From: Streptomyces tuirus
GTDB lineage: Bacteria; Actinomycetota; Actinomycetes; Streptomycetales; Streptomycetaceae
DNA: 64,000 bases
Direction of reading: 5' to 3'
Assembly: GCA_018195615.1 (NCBI GenBank)
Contig: JAGTPG010000001.1
Coordinates: 1,736,001 to 1,800,000, forward strand
The notes under the pieces are model-generated. The model saw only the letters and a program-made list of their open reading frames with translations, did no database searches and had not been told where the DNA came from. The translations under genes were made by a program, and so were the position numbers. Of the stretch, positions 46,727 to 56,637 are shown piece after piece. The stretch's first letter is position 1. Every line of letters starts with the position of its first letter.

Positions 46727-47575
46727 CTACTGAGGATCCGGCCCCACCGCGACCGGCCGGTCCGGGTCCGAGGACCACTCCGACCACGACCCCACGTACA
46801 GCTCCGCCGGAACACCCGCGACCGCCAGCGCCAGGACCTCGTGGGCCGCGGAGACGCCCGACCCGCAGTACACACCGACCCGCGCGTCCCCCTCACGCCA
46901 AACCCCTTGAAACGCGCCCGCAGTTCCTCGGCCGGCAGGAAACAGCCGTCCGGCCCCACGTTCTCCGTGGTGGGGCCGACACCGCGCCCGGGATGTGCCC
47001 CGCCACCGGATCGATCGGCTCCACCTCACCCCGGTAGCGCTCCCCCGCCCGCGCGTCCAGCAGCACCCCGGACCGCGCCAACTCCCCGGCAGCCTCGGCG
47101 TCGAGCAGCCCCGTCGCCCCCGGCTCGGGCACGAAGTCGCCCTCCGCCGGTGTCGGTACGGACTTCTCCAACGGTCCCTCCCAGGCCGGCAACCCGCCGT
47201 CGAGGACCCGCACGTCCGGGTGACCCGTCCAGCGCAGCAGCCACCACGCCCGGGCCGCCGCCCAGCCCTGGCCGCCGTCGTAGACGACCACCGGCGTCCC
47301 GGACGACACGCCCGCCCGGCGCATCGCGGCACCGAACACTGCGAGGTCGGGCAGCGGATGCCGGCCGCGCTCGCCCGGCGCGGAGGCCAACTCCCGGTCC
47401 AGGTCGACGTAGACGGCCCGGGCAGGTGCCCCGCCTCGTACGCGGCCCGGCCGTCGTACGGCGGCTCACCGGCCGCCTTGGCCGCGCTGAGCTGCCAGCG
47501 GACATCGAGCAGGACCGGCGGGTTGACGCCCGTCAGGTCGTTCGCGAGGTCGGATGCGGAGATGATGGCGTTCAT
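46727..47575 (-). CDS. Thiosulfate/3-mercaptopyruvate sulfurtransferase (three frame breaks)
   Basis: A two-rhodanese-domain enzyme of about 283 residues starting at ATG 47575 ([20 protein letters not shown]). Single bases are missing near 47425, 46975 and 46905; with them the length becomes a whole number of codons. Domain 1 has [10 protein letters not shown] and YEAGHLPGA. Domain 2 ends with the catalytic cysteine in [20 protein letters not shown], then [24 protein letters not shown] is the active-site loop of 3-mercaptopyruvate/thiosulfate sulfurtransferases, which move sulfane sulphur to cyanide or thiols. Three breaks in one gene would normally suggest decay, but the pattern matches the whole window. 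Confidence 0.85.
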   Translation of the reverse strand: MNAIISASDLANDLTGVNPPVLLDVRWQLSAAKAAGEPPYDGRAAYEAGHLPGPSTSTWTGSWPPRRASAAGIRCPTSQCSVPRCAGRACRPGRRWSSTTAARAGRRPGRGGCCAGRVTRTCGSSTAGCRPGRDRWRSPYRHRRRATSCPSRGRRGCSTPRLPGSWRGPGCCWTRGRGSATGVRWSRSIRWRGTSRARCRPHHGERGAGRLFPAGRGTAGAFQGVWREGDARVGVYCGSGVSAAHEVLALAVAGVPAELYVGSWSEWSSDPDRPVAVGPDPQ

Positions 47576-47827
47576 GGCCCCATCCTCGCGCACGGGGGTG
47601 GCCTTGCCCTTCATGTCCGGCTACTCTGCTCGGCCGAACCGGAGTCATCACATGGCGTACCGGAACGAGCACATGCTGTACAGCTGAACGACACCTGCCG
47701 ATAAGCGCGCCGCCAGGCACAGCGCCCCGCACATCGGGCATTCTCCCGGACAGGGCCGCCCCGCAGGGGCGGACCGGACGAGGGCTGCGGAGAGCACGGC
47801 CACCGCGAGGCCGAGAAGAGAGTGACG

Positions 47828-48627
47828 ATGACCGACGCACGGGGGTCCGGCGGACCGAACGGTGAAACACCCGCTCGGCACGCGCCCGGCACGCCCTGCT
47901 GGGTGAGTCTGATGGTGCACGGACTGGCCGCGACCGAGGAGTTCTACGGAGCGCTGTTCGGCTGGGAGTTCCGGCCGGGCCCCCAGCAACTCGGCCCGTA
48001 TGTGCGGGCGCTGCTCGACGGGCGCGAGGTGGCCGGTATCGGCCGGCTGCCGGCGGACCGCCATCTGCCCATCGCGTGGACCCCCTACTTCGCCTCGCCG
48101 AACGCGGACCTGACGGCCGAGACGGTGCGCAGCTGCGGCGGCACGATCGGCGTGGGCCCGCTGGACGCCGCCGATGCCGGCCGCCTCGTGATCGGCTCCG
48201 ACCCCTCGGGCGCGGTCTTCGGCGTCTGGCAGGCCGCCGAGCACCTCGGCACGACCGTGTCGGGCGTTCCCGGCACGCCCGCCTGGAACGAGCTGCTGAC
48301 CTTCGAGTCGGCGAGCGTCGCCAAGTTCTACCGGACGGTCTTCGGCTACGAGGAGGAGCCGGTGGTCTCCGCCGACTTCGACTACGTGACGCTGCACCGC
48401 GGCGGCGGGCCCGTCGCCGGCATCCACGGTCTGGGTCAGGCCCTCCCCGCGACCGGGGCCCGCACTGGGTGACGTACTTCCAGGTCGCCGACATCGACGA
48501 CGCCCTGGAACACCTCGTGCATCTGAGCGGACACGTCCTCGAGCCGGCCCACGACACGACGCACGGCCGGACAGCGGCGGTGGCGGACCCGGAGGGGGCG
48601 CGGTTCGCGCTGCTGCAACGGCGCTGA
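47828..48627 (+). CDS. VOC-superfamily protein with two glyoxalase-like domains (one frame break)
   Basis: A protein of about 266 residues. ATG 47828 is chosen because an AGAAGAGAG ribosome-binding site lies 7 bases upstream; a GTG at 47822 is too close to it. Two VOC domains in tandem start at PCWVSLMVHGLAATEEFYGA and PAWNELLTFESASVAKFYRT. One base is missing near 48455, before HWVTYFQVADIDDALEHLVH, and the end is FALLQRR. VOC proteins of this type include glyoxalases, dioxygenases and drug-binding resistance proteins. The function is not predictable. Confidence 0.82.
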
Positions 48628-48642
48628 CCCGCTGCGGGCCGG

Positions 48643-49293
48643 TCAGGTGGACGGCACCGGCAGCACGTCCGGGGACAGGGCCGCCGCGCGGGCGGTCGCC
48701 GCGGTCATCCGACGACTGTGGTGGCGACGGCACAGCACCTCGTAGCCGACCTCGTCGGCGGAGTGGGTGACGTCGCCGACGACCACCTGGGCGCCTTCGA
48801 CGACCATGACGCCGCCTATCGTGCGGGCGTTGTGCGTGGCGCGGGCGCCGCACCAGCACAGGGCCTCGACCTGGAGCACCTCCACCCGGTCGGCCAGTTC
48901 CACCAGCCGCTGGGAGCCCGGGAACAGCTTGGAGCGGAAGTCGGTCGTGATGCCGAAGGCGAAGACGTCGAGGCCCAGGTCGTCCACCACGCGCGCGAGT
49001 TGGTCGATCTGCTCCGGCGCGAGGAACTGCGCCTCGTCGGCGATCACGTAGTCCGCGCGGCCGCCCCGCGAGAGGTGGTCGACGAGGTAGGCGTAGAGGT
49101 CCTGGCCGTCCTCGACCTCCACCGCGTCCGTGACCAGGCCGAGGCGGGAGGACAGCTTGCCCTCGCCGGCCCGGTCGTCACGCGAGAAGATCATGCCCGA
49201 CAGGCCGCGCGCCGAGCGGTTGTGCTCGATCTGGAGAGCCAGGGTCGACTTCCCGCAGTCCATCGTTCCGGAGAAGAACACCAGCTCGGGCAT
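48643..49293 (-). CDS. tdk: Thymidine kinase
   Basis: A type II thymidine kinase of 216 residues that salvages thymidine to dTMP. Walker A is in FFSGTMDCGKSTLALQIEHN, the Walker B-like motif in YVIADEAQFLAPEQIDQLAR with the catalytic Glu, and the lasso region follows CWCGARATHNARTIGG. Two Zn-ligand cysteines are seen in CWCG and one in VLCRRHH. It lies at the end of a minus-strand run with the phosphodiesterase-like gene (gap of 44 bases). Confidence 0.93.
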   Translation of the reverse strand: MPELVFFSGTMDCGKSTLALQIEHNRSARGLSGMIFSRDDRAGEGKLSSRLGLVTDAVEVEDGQDLYAYLVDHLSRGGRADYVIADEAQFLAPEQIDQLARVVDDLGLDVFAFGITTDFRSKLFPGSQRLVELADRVEVLQVEALCWCGARATHNARTIGGVMVVEGAQVVVGDVTHSADEVGYEVLCRRHHSRRMTAATARAAALSPDVLPVPST

Positions 49294-49337
49294 GGAGAGT
49301 TGCGCACCTTTCGGTGTAACGGGGATGTGCCGGGACG

Positions 49338-50533
49338 TCAGGAGCGTACTTCGAGCAGGGGGACCAGCTGCTCGGCAGGGGTCATCGAGCCGTGGTTGCC
49401 GACCATCGCGGACTCCTTCGGCTCCCGCTCGGAGGCGATGAGCAGGACGTCGTCGCGTGCGGCGGCGACCACGTCGCCGATACGGCCGTAGACCCGTTCG
49501 TCGATCTGCGGGCCGAACCAGCCCGCCGCGATGGCCTCGTCGCGTGAGGCCACCCAGAACTGCTCGCCGAGCACCTCGCGCCAGCAGGTCAGGACGTCGT
49601 TCGCGGCACCGGGCACCGCGTAGACGTGCCGCGCGCGGCCCTCGCCGCCGAGCAGGGCGACTCCGGCGCTCAGCTCCCAGTCCTCGTCGAAGTCGATGCG
49701 GTGCTGCTCGTCGAAGGGCACGTCGATCATGCCGTGGTCGGCGGTGACGTAGAGCGCGCTGCGCGGCGGCAGTTGCTCGGCCAGGCGCTGGGCCAGGCGG
49801 TCGGCGTACATGAGCTGGCCGCGCCAGGTGTCGGAGTCGACGCCGTAGCGGTGGCCGGCGCCGTCGACCTCGGCGAAGTACGTGTAGATCAGCGAGCGGT
49901 CACCGGCGGCGAGTTGTTCGGCCGCCAGGTCGACGCGGTCCTCGCCGGAGAGCCGCCCGAGGAACGTTCCGCCACTGAGCGCGACCTTGGTCAGTGGGGT
50001 GTGCTCGAAGGTGGGGGACGACACCTGCGCGGCGTGCACGCCCGCCTCGTGCGCCAGTTGGAAGACCGTCGGGTAGGGCTGCCAGGGGCCGGGCGGGGCC
50101 CAGGGCTGCCAGCGCAGCTGGTTCATCAGCTCGCCGGTGTCGGGGTTGCGCACGGTGTAGCCGGGCAGGCCGTGCGCGCCGGGTGGCAGGCCGGTGCCGA
50201 CGGAGGCGAGGGAAGTCGCCGTGGTCGCGGGGTAGCCGGCGGTGAGCGGACGCCCGGTACCGCCGCGCGAGGTGGCGAGGAGGGACGCCATGAAGGGGGC
50301 GTCCTCGGGGTGCGCCTTGAGCTGCTCCCAGCCGAGGCCGTCGATCAGGAACACGCAGTTCCGGTCGGCGGGGGTCAGCTCGGAGATCGCGGCGGTCATG
50401 CCGGGCACGTCCAGGCCCGCGGCCAGCGTGGGCAGGAGGTCGGCGAGTGAGCCGCTGCCGTATTCGGGACGGGCGCGGAGGCGACGGTGAGCGGTTCGGG
50501 GTGGTGGTCCCAGGCCGTCTGGAGCTGCGTCAT
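49338..50533 (-). CDS. Alkaline-phosphatase-fold nucleotide pyrophosphatase/phosphodiesterase (one frame break)
   Basis: A protein of about 398 residues from ATG 50533 (MTQLQTAWDHHPEPLTVASA). One C is missing near 50466, before EYGSGSLADLLPTLAAGL. The metal-binding blocks of the NPP branch are clear: CVFLIDGLGWEQL, AGYPATTATSLASVGTGLPP with the nucleophilic Thr region, VDGAGHRYG, YVTADHGMIDV and MVGNHGSM. No signal peptide is seen, so it is probably cytoplasmic. The start overlaps the DUF5998 stop (TGATG). The natural substrate is unknown. Confidence 0.87.
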
Positions 50534-51119
50534 CAGCGGGTGGTGTCCGCGGTCGCCTCGGAGAGGGCCTGCGCGAAGGCGAGTGCCTGACGCACGGTCT
50601 CCGGTCCGTCCCGGCCTCGCTGACGCGCAGGCTGAGGTCGTCCGCCGTCGAGTTGCCCGTGTAGCCGTGGTCCGCCTCGCAGTTGGGGTCGCCGCAGGCG
50701 GCCGGCTCCAGGTCGATGCGGGAGACGGCGCCCCAGCCGATGGTGAGGACGACCTCGCGGGGCAGGGTGCCCGGCTTGTACGACTCCGGGTTGGCGACCA
50801 CGCGGCTGACCACGATCGAGGAGATACGGCCGAGCTTCACGGACTCCGTGGATGTCGTGGCGTACGGCGTCGGGGAGGTGCTGTCGGCGGCCTGTTCGTC
50901 GGTGTGGCTGACGATGAAGCGGTGGTCCGTGAGGACGAGCACCGTCACGTGCCGCCGGACCTCGTTCTGGTCGAACGTCGTCTCCTGGTGGACCAGGTAC
51001 GACCGGATGGGCTCGCCGCCCACGGCGGCCTCCACCGCCTCGGCCACGAGGGCCGGGTAGTAGCCGCTGCGCTCGATCGCCGCCCGCAGCCCCTGGGTCG
51101 TCGTACTGGTCTTGGCCAT
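50533..51119 (-). CDS. DUF5998 protein (one frame break)
   Basis: A protein of about 195 residues from ATG 51119 (MAKTSTTTQGLRAAIERSGY). The body is beta-rich (VTVLVLTDHRFIVSHTDEQA, VKLGRISSIVVSRVVANPES, REVVLTIGWGAVSRIDLEPA). A Cys pair in AACGDPNCEADHGY may bind metal. One base is missing near 50612; the restored tail is TVRQALAFAQALSEATADTT then R. The family is actinobacterial and of unknown function. It overlaps the phosphodiesterase start, so the two are expressed together. Confidence 0.83.
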
Positions 51120-51170
51120 GACGCCCATCCTACGGGGGACCACTGACTGCGAGGCACCGCTCGCCCCCTG

Positions 51171-53991
51171 TCAGTACGCGGGGAGGGTCCGGGGGCCGAG
51201 GTCGTCGCGGGCGGGGGGCGGGGCCAGGCGGACGGAGGCGCCCAGGACGCTCAGGCCGTGCGAGGCGACGACGACCGGCTCCAGGGTGACCGCGACCACC
51301 TCGGGATGGTCGTCGACCAGCCGGGACACCCGCAGCAGCAGTTCCTCCAAGGCCCGGGTGTCGGTCGGCGCGGAGCCGCGCCAGCCGAACAGCAGGGGTG
51401 CCGTGCGGATCGACCGCACCAGGGAGGACGCCTCCTTGTCCGTGACCGGGATCAGCCGGTGGGCGGTGTCCCGAGCAGCTGGGAGGCGGCCCCGGCGAGC
51501 CCGAAGGAGAGCACGGCTCCGGCGGCGGGGTCGATGACGGCCCGTACGACGACGTCCACGCCGCGCGGCGCCATCCGCTGCACCACCGGCCGCAGCTCCT
51601 CCGGCGCGCCGAACAGCTCCGCCAACTCCGCGTAGGAGCGTCGCAGTTGGTCCTCGTCCGCGAGGTCGAGGCGTACGCCGCCCAGGTCGGCGCGGTGCCG
51701 CAGATGCGGGGCGGTGGCCTTGAGGGCCACGGGGTAGCCGAGGCTGCGGGCGGCCTCGACGGCGGCGTCGGGGTCGGGGCGGGCAGGGCGCGGTGGACGT
51801 GGATGCCGTAGTGGCCGAGCAGGTCGCAGGTCTCGTCCGGGCCGAGCGTGAAGCCCTTCCCGCGCGCGAGGAGCCCGTCGATCTGCGCGGCGGCGCCCTT
51901 CTCGTCGATGTCCTCGTACTCGGGCACCTTGCCGGGCTCGGCGGCGTCGCGCCGCCACTGCGCGTAGGTGACGGCCTGGGCGAGGGCGCGTACGGCGCGC
52001 TCGGCGGCGGGATAGGCGGGGATGAGATGGGCGCCCTCAGGGGGTTCCTCGGAGGACGTCGGGCGGAGGGCGGTGTGAGGGGTGTCGGGGAGGTTCTTCG
52101 GCGGACCGTCCGCCACGGCCTGCGGTGCCGTGCTGGCCGCCGCCGACAAGGCCTCCGCCAGGCCGCCGAGCTCCACGTGGACGACCAGGACCGGCTTGGC
52201 CGGAGCCGCGGCCACCGCCGAACGCAGCGCCTCGGCGAGGGCCGCGTCCGCGACCGAGCCCTCCCCGACCGCCGGTATGGCGGTGACGACCACCGCGTCG
52301 CACGAGTCGTCGGCCAGCGCCCGGGACAGGGCGGCGTGGAAGTCCGCCGCCGATGCCGCCGTGGTCAGATCGAGCGGGGGATGCGGCCGCAGCCCCTCGG
52401 CGAGGCAGGCGTCGTACGTGAGCAGGCCGAGCGACTCGGAGTTGCCGAGGATCGCCACCCGGGGCCCGGCGGGCAGGGGCTGGCGGGCGAGCAGCAGGCC
52501 CGCGTCCACCAGGTCGGTGATGGTGTCGACCCGGATGACGCCGGCCTGCCGCAGCAGCGCCGAGACGGTCGCGTGCGGCAGCCGGGTCGCCCGTACGGCA
52601 TGCCCCTGGGGAGCGGCGCCGTGCCGGGCGCCCTGGACGACGACCAGCGGTTTCGCCGCCGCCGTCCGGCGGGCGAGGCGGGTGAACTTGCGGGGTTGCC
52701 GATGGACTCCAGGTACATGAGGACGACGTCGGTCTCCGGGTCCTCGTACCAGTACTGGAGGACATCGTTGCCGGAGACGTCGGCCCGGTTGCCGGAGGAG
52801 ACGAAGGTGGAGACGCCGGTCACACCCGTGACGCCGCCGCCGCGCCGGTGCAGCCGGGAGAGCAGGGCGATGCCGATCGCGCCGGACTGGGCGAACAGGC
52901 CGATCCGGCCCGGGCGCGGCATCTCGGGGCGAGGGAGGCGTTGAGCCGTACCTCCGGGAGGTGTTGATGAGGCCGAAGGCGTTCGGCCCGATGATCCGCA
53001 TGCCGTACGTGCGCGCGTGCCGCACGAGGGCCCGCTGGCGTTCGCGCCCCTCGGGGCCGCTGTCGGCGTACCCGGCGGAGACCACGACGAGCCCCTGCAC
53101 GCCGTGTTCGCCGCACTCGGTGACGACCTCGGGGACGTGCTCGGCCGGCACGGCGACGACCGCGAGGTCGACGGGTCCGTCGATGTCCCGCACCGAGCGG
53201 TGGGCGGGCACCCCGGCGAGCTCCTTGTGCCCCTCGGGGAGCGCCCTGTTCACGGCGTAGAGGCGGCCGGTGTACCCGGCGTCGCGGATGTTGCCGAGGA
53301 CGCTGCGGCCCACGCCGCCGGGGGTGCGCCCGGCGCCGATGACGGCGACCGAGCCGGGCGCGAGCAGCCGCTGCACGGACCGCGCCTCGGCGCGGTGTTC
53401 GCGCGCGTACTGCACGGCGAGGGAGCGGTCGGTGGGTTCGAGGTCGAACTCCAGACGGACGACGCCGTCCTCGAAGCTGCGCTTCTGGGTGTACCCGGCG
53501 TCCGTGAACACCTTGATCATCTTGGTGTTGACGGGCAGCACCTCGGCGGCGAAGCGGCGGATGCCGCGCTCGCGGGCGACGGCGCCGATGTGTTCGAGGA
53601 GGGCGGAGGCGACGCCGCGGCCCTGGTGGGCGTCCTGGACGAGGAAGGCGACCTCGGCCTCGTCGGCCGGTGCGGACGCGGGTGTTCCGTCGGCGCCGAT
53701 CCGGTCGTAGCGTACGGTGGCGATGAACTCGCCGCCCACTGTGGCCGCGAGTCCCACCCGGTCCACAAAGTCGTGGTGCGTGAAGCGGTGGACGTCCTTG
53801 GCGGACAGGCGAGGGTACGGCGCGAAGAAGCGGTAGTACTTCGACTCGTCGGAGACCTGCTCGTAGAAGCTGACCAGGCGCTCGGCGTCATCAACGGTGA
53901 TGGGCCGGATGCGCGCGGTGCCACCGTCGCGCAGCACCACGTCGGCTTCCCAGTGGGCGGGATACTCGTGCCGGTCCGGCGAGGTCTGCAT
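51171..53991 (-). CDS. GNAT acetyltransferase fused to NDP-forming acyl-CoA ligase, Pat/AcuA type (five frame breaks)
   Basis: After restoring five single bases (about 52955, 52930, 52705, 51785, 51475) this is a 941-residue protein. The N-terminal GNAT domain (residues about 15-195) has VAFLVQDAHQGRGVASALLE, the acetyl-CoA loop. An acyl-CoA-synthetase-like CoA-binding domain follows (SVAVIGAGRTPGGVGRSVLG, LFAQSGAIGIALL, VVVQGARHG). At the end is an ATP-grasp domain (ALKATAPHLRHRADLGGVRL, then ALEELLLRVSRLVDD). Relatives acetylate lysines of acetyl-CoA synthetase and other enzymes. The CoA-ligase half is usually regulatory. Frame order on the strand is consistent with losses only. Confidence 0.85.
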
Positions 53992-54128
53992 GGGCCCCAG
54001 AGTACGGCTAGCGTCCGACGAGGGCGCGAGGCAGTCTGTGGAGGGCGTCAGTCGGGTCGAGGCCGCGGCCCGACGGCACCCCGGGGCGGTCATCAGGACC
54101 GCTCCGGTACGGTTTCACGCTGTGGGAA

Positions 54129-54144
54129 ACTGGTCTAGACAACC
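54129..54144. promoter_or_regulatory. DasR-type (dre) operator before ptsH
   Basis: ACTGGTCTAGACAACC matches the dre consensus ACTGGTCTAGACCAGT at 13 of 16 positions, including the complete TGGTCTAGAC core. It lies 25-40 bases before the ptsH ATG at 54169. DasR is the GntR repressor of aminosugar uptake in Streptomyces and is relieved by glucosamine-6-phosphate. ptsH is an established DasR target in Streptomyces coelicolor. Confidence 0.8.
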
Positions 54145-54168
54145 CTGAACACCGAAGGGCAGCAACAC

Positions 54169-54450
54169 ATGGCTGAGCGCCGCGTCAACGTCGGCTGGGC
54201 CGAGGGCCTCCACGCCCGCCCCGCCTCCATCTTCGTCCGAGCCGCCACGGCCGCAGGCGTCCCGGTGACGATCGCCAAGGCAGACGGCAACCCCGTCAAC
54301 GCGGCCTCCATGCTGGCCGTCCTCGGCCTCGGCGCCCAGGGTGGCGAGGAGATCGTCCTCGCCTCCGACGCCGAGGGCGCGGACGCCGCCCTGGACCGGC
54401 TGGCGAAGCTGGTCTCCGAGGGCCTCGAGGAACTGCCCGAGACCGTCTGA
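54169..54450 (+). CDS. ptsH: HPr phosphocarrier protein of the sugar phosphotransferase system
   Basis: A 93-residue protein (MAERRVNVGWAEGLHARPAS). His15, phosphorylated by EI, is in GLHARPAS, and Ser47, the equivalent of the regulatory serine, is in VNAASMLAVLGLG. HPr passes phosphate to the EIIA components for N-acetylglucosamine and fructose uptake. EI and EII genes are not adjacent. A dre operator lies directly upstream and a clear terminator downstream, so it is a monocistronic unit under aminosugar control. Confidence 0.97.
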   Translation: MAERRVNVGWAEGLHARPASIFVRAATAAGVPVTIAKADGNPVNAASMLAVLGLGAQGGEEIVLASDAEGADAALDRLAKLVSEGLEELPETV

Positions 54451-54482
54451 GTAATGCTCCGCGCCTGACCCGGCGCACCCTG

Positions 54483-54515
54483 AAGGGCTCGTCCGAATTC
54501 ATCGGGCGAGCCTTT
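54483..54515. terminator. Terminator after ptsH
   Basis: The inverted repeat AAGGGCTCGTCCG (54483-54495) and CGGGCGAGCCTTT (54503-54515) forms an 11-13 bp stem with two mismatches and a 7-base loop, followed by CGCTTTCG. It lies 33 bases after the ptsH stop. Confidence 0.75.
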
Positions 54516-54597
54516 CGCTTTCGCAGCGCATTTACTGGCCGCGGGCAGCAGAAATAAGCCCCTTCGAATTACCCGTTCTTTGTATACGGCTCTCGTG

Positions 54598-55293
54598 TTA
54601 ATGCCGCAGGCTCGCCGTGTTTACGGGATGTTGCGAGTTCCTCACACGCTCGGCGCGCTCCCCGGCGGAGCCGAAACGCAGCCGGTGCGCGGCCGTCGCG
54701 CGCTCGGTGTGCAGCGCCGTGACCGCCCGCGCGCGCTCACTGTCACCGCGCGCCACCGCGTCCACGATCGCGCCGTGCTCGGTCCAGGACTCCACGGGGC
54801 CGGCCGGCGCCTCCACGGTGTACATCCAGGCGATCTTGTGACGGAGCTGCGTGAGCATCGAGGTCAGCGCGGGACTGCCGGAGGCCTGCGCGAGAGTCTC
54901 GTGGAACCAGCCGCCCAGCGAGCGCAGGTCGTCGCTGTTGCCACGGCGGGCGCGCTCCTGGCCCAGCCGGACCAGCCCGCGCAGGACCTTCAGATGGGCC
55001 TCGGTACGGCGCTGGGCGGCGCGGGCGGCGCCCAAAGGCTCCAGCAGCACGCGCATCTCCAGCAGGTCGGCGGCCTCCTGCTCGGTGGGTTCGGCGACAC
55101 ACGCGCCCGCGTGCCGCCGGGTCACCACGAAGCCCTCGGCCTCCAGGGTGCGCAGGGCCTCCCGGACGGGGACCCGCGAGACACCGTAGCGGCGCGCGAG
55201 GAGTTCCTCGGTCAGCCGGCTGCCGCGCTCGTAGACACCCGCGACGATGTCGTCCCGGATGGCCGTGCACACCGAGTGCGCGGGAATACGCAT
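54598..55293 (-). CDS. GntR-family transcriptional regulator, FCD subfamily
   Basis: An intact 231-residue regulator (MRIPAHSVCTAIRDDIVAGV). The winged helix covers residues about 5-70 (RLTEELLARRYGVSRVPVRE, then ALRTLEAEGFV). The all-helical FCD domain has the metal-binding Asp/His pattern (GWFHETLAQASGSPALTSML, EHGAIVDAVARGDSERARAV). FCD regulators sense small organic acids. The target is not obvious; the gene is convergent with ptsH and is read from its own promoter near 55300-55420. This gene has been reported as a repeated neighbour of ptsH in streptomycetes, as I recall. Confidence 0.9.
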   Translation of the reverse strand: MRIPAHSVCTAIRDDIVAGVYERGSRLTEELLARRYGVSRVPVREALRTLEAEGFVVTRRHAGACVAEPTEQEAADLLEMRVLLEPLGAARAAQRRTEAHLKVLRGLVRLGQERARRGNSDDLRSLGGWFHETLAQASGSPALTSMLTQLRHKIAWMYTVEAPAGPVESWTEHGAIVDAVARGDSERARAVTALHTERATAAHRLRFGSAGERAERVRNSQHPVNTASLRH

Positions 55294-55430
55294 GACCGAC
55301 CTCCGTTTAATCCCCGTGAAACGTCGACGAGTGACGCGTGTCCGTGACTCTATTGCAATCAGCCGGAATTTCCGACGGCAGGCCGGAATCCATGGATATT
55401 TTTTGGACAGCGGGTCGTCACAAACACCGA

Positions 55431-55458
55431 AAGCCCCGGCTCTCGGGAGCCGGGGCTT
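55431..55458. terminator. Terminator after the M23 peptidase gene
   Basis: A perfect 11-bp stem, AAGCCCCGGCT (55431-55441) with AGCCGGGGCTT (55448-55458), and a 6-base loop. It lies 23 bases past the minus-strand M23 stop at 55482. Confidence 0.85.
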
Positions 55459-55481
55459 CGGGAAGCGGAGCGGTGCGCCGT

Positions 55482-56269
55482 CTAGACGTTCACGCCGTGC
55501 GAGCGGAGGTAGGCGACGGGGTCGATGTCGGAGCCGTACTCGGGGCTCGTCCGGGCCTCGAAGTGCAGGTGCGCACCGGTGACGTTGCCGGTCGCGCCGG
55601 ACAGGCCGATCTGCTGGCCGGGGGTGACCTGCTGGCCGACCGAGACGCCGACGGACGACAGGTGGCCGTACTGGGTGTACGTGCCGTCGGTCATCTTGAT
55701 CACGACCTGGTTGCCGTAGGAGCCGCCCCAGCCGGCCTCGACGACCGTTCCCGTGCCGACCGCGTGCACGGCGGTGCCGCTGGCCGCGTGGAAGTCGACG
55801 CCGGTGTGGCTGCCGGAGGACCAGACGGCGCCGCCGGCCTTGTAGCCGGTGGAGACGTACGAGCCGGAGATCGGGGGCACGAAGGTGTTCAGGCGCTTGC
55901 GCTCGGCCTCGCGGGCGGCGCGCTCCTTGGCCTCGCGGGCCTTCTCGGCCGCCTCCTTGGCCTCCTTGGCCGCCTCGGCGGCCCGCTTGCGGGCGGCCTC
56001 TTCGGCCTTCTTCTTGGCGGCGGCCTCTTCGGCGGCCTGCTTCTGGGCGGCGGCCTGAGCGTCGACCTGCTGGGCCACGGTGTCACCCATGGTGACGACC
56101 GGGGTGAGGCCGGTCTGCTCGGCGGCCGGCTCCGCCGCCATGGCCGCCGGGCGGCCACGGTGCCGATGACACCGGTGGTGGCGAGGGCCGCGACGCCCGC
56201 GGCGCGGGCCGTGCGGCGCTGGATACGGCTGGGACGACGGTGCTTCCCGGTGGCGCGCGTGAACGCCAT
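55482..56269 (-). CDS. Secreted M23-family peptidoglycan hydrolase (one frame break)
   Basis: A protein of about 262 residues from ATG 56269, with a basic N-terminus (RKHRRPSRIQRR-type) and a hydrophobic signal segment (AAGVAALATTGVIGTVAA). One base is missing near 56148, just after this segment. An Ala/Lys/Glu-rich coiled coil (KAREAKERAAREAERKRLNT region) leads to the LytM catalytic domain: GSHTGVDFHA holds the Zn-binding His and Asp, and AHLHFEA the HxH. Such enzymes cut cell-wall cross-links and are controlled by c-di-AMP in Streptomyces through ydaO riboswitches, one of which precedes this gene. Confidence 0.9.
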
Positions 56270-56291
56270 GGAGTGGCTGATCCTTTCCTTC

Positions 56292-56442
56292 CCTCTCGCC
56301 TACCGGGTTAGCTGACGGGTTCGGAGCAGGAAGGTCTCCTACGGACCCCCTCGCGGCTCGCGCGGGCGTCCGATTCACCCCAGGGACTGCGGTTGGGTCC
56401 CCGGCTCCCCTGGCTCGCGCCGTACGGGGACTCGGCGATGAC
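56292..56442 (-). ncRNA. ydaO/yuaA-class c-di-AMP riboswitch in the M23 leader
   Basis: The minus-strand leader carries the conserved elements of RF00379 in order: TCGCCGAGTCCCC, GAGCCGGGGACCCA, CTGGGGTGAATCGG, CCGCGAGGGGGTCC and, near the 3' end, CCGAACCCGTCAGCTAACCC then GGTAGGC. The element ends about 20 bases before the ATG at 56269, next to GAAGGAAAGG (ribosome-binding site). In Streptomyces this class is an off switch at high c-di-AMP and sits before rpf and other cell-wall hydrolase genes. The exact outer limits are estimated by eye. Confidence 0.9.
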
Positions 56443-56588
56443 TGTCCGGTGCCGCGGGTGCGGCGCACTGCCTGACGAACAGCCCGGACGACGCTAAGCG
56501 GGGCCACTTTCAATTCCCAAACGGATCCAGGCTTTTGTAGCGCATCCCACAGGGCAGACAGGCAACTCCCGCACCAATTCGGACATAA

Positions 56589-56625
56589 AGGGGCCCTGGT
56601 GCCTAAGAAGACAACCAGGGCCCCT
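56589..56625. terminator. Strong terminator after the M16 pair
   Basis: A 12-bp stem, AGGGGCCCTGGT (56589-56600) with ACCAGGGCCCCT (56614-56625), and a 13-base loop. It lies 12 bases past the stop of the minus-strand M16 gene at 56638. It also separates that gene from the M23 leader promoter. Confidence 0.85.
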
Positions 56626-56637
56626 ACGCGCGTGCCC

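Noticed and set aside
47652..47687. Tiny frame MAYRNEHMLYS upstream of the VOC gene, considered as a leader peptide
   Set aside because: No attenuator hairpins or codon bias of a leader peptide, and a weak start context.
54580..54597. GTATAC palindrome after the GntR gene, considered as a GntR operator
   Set aside because: It lies downstream of the gene on its coding strand and outside any promoter region; a single 6-bp palindrome is weak evidence.
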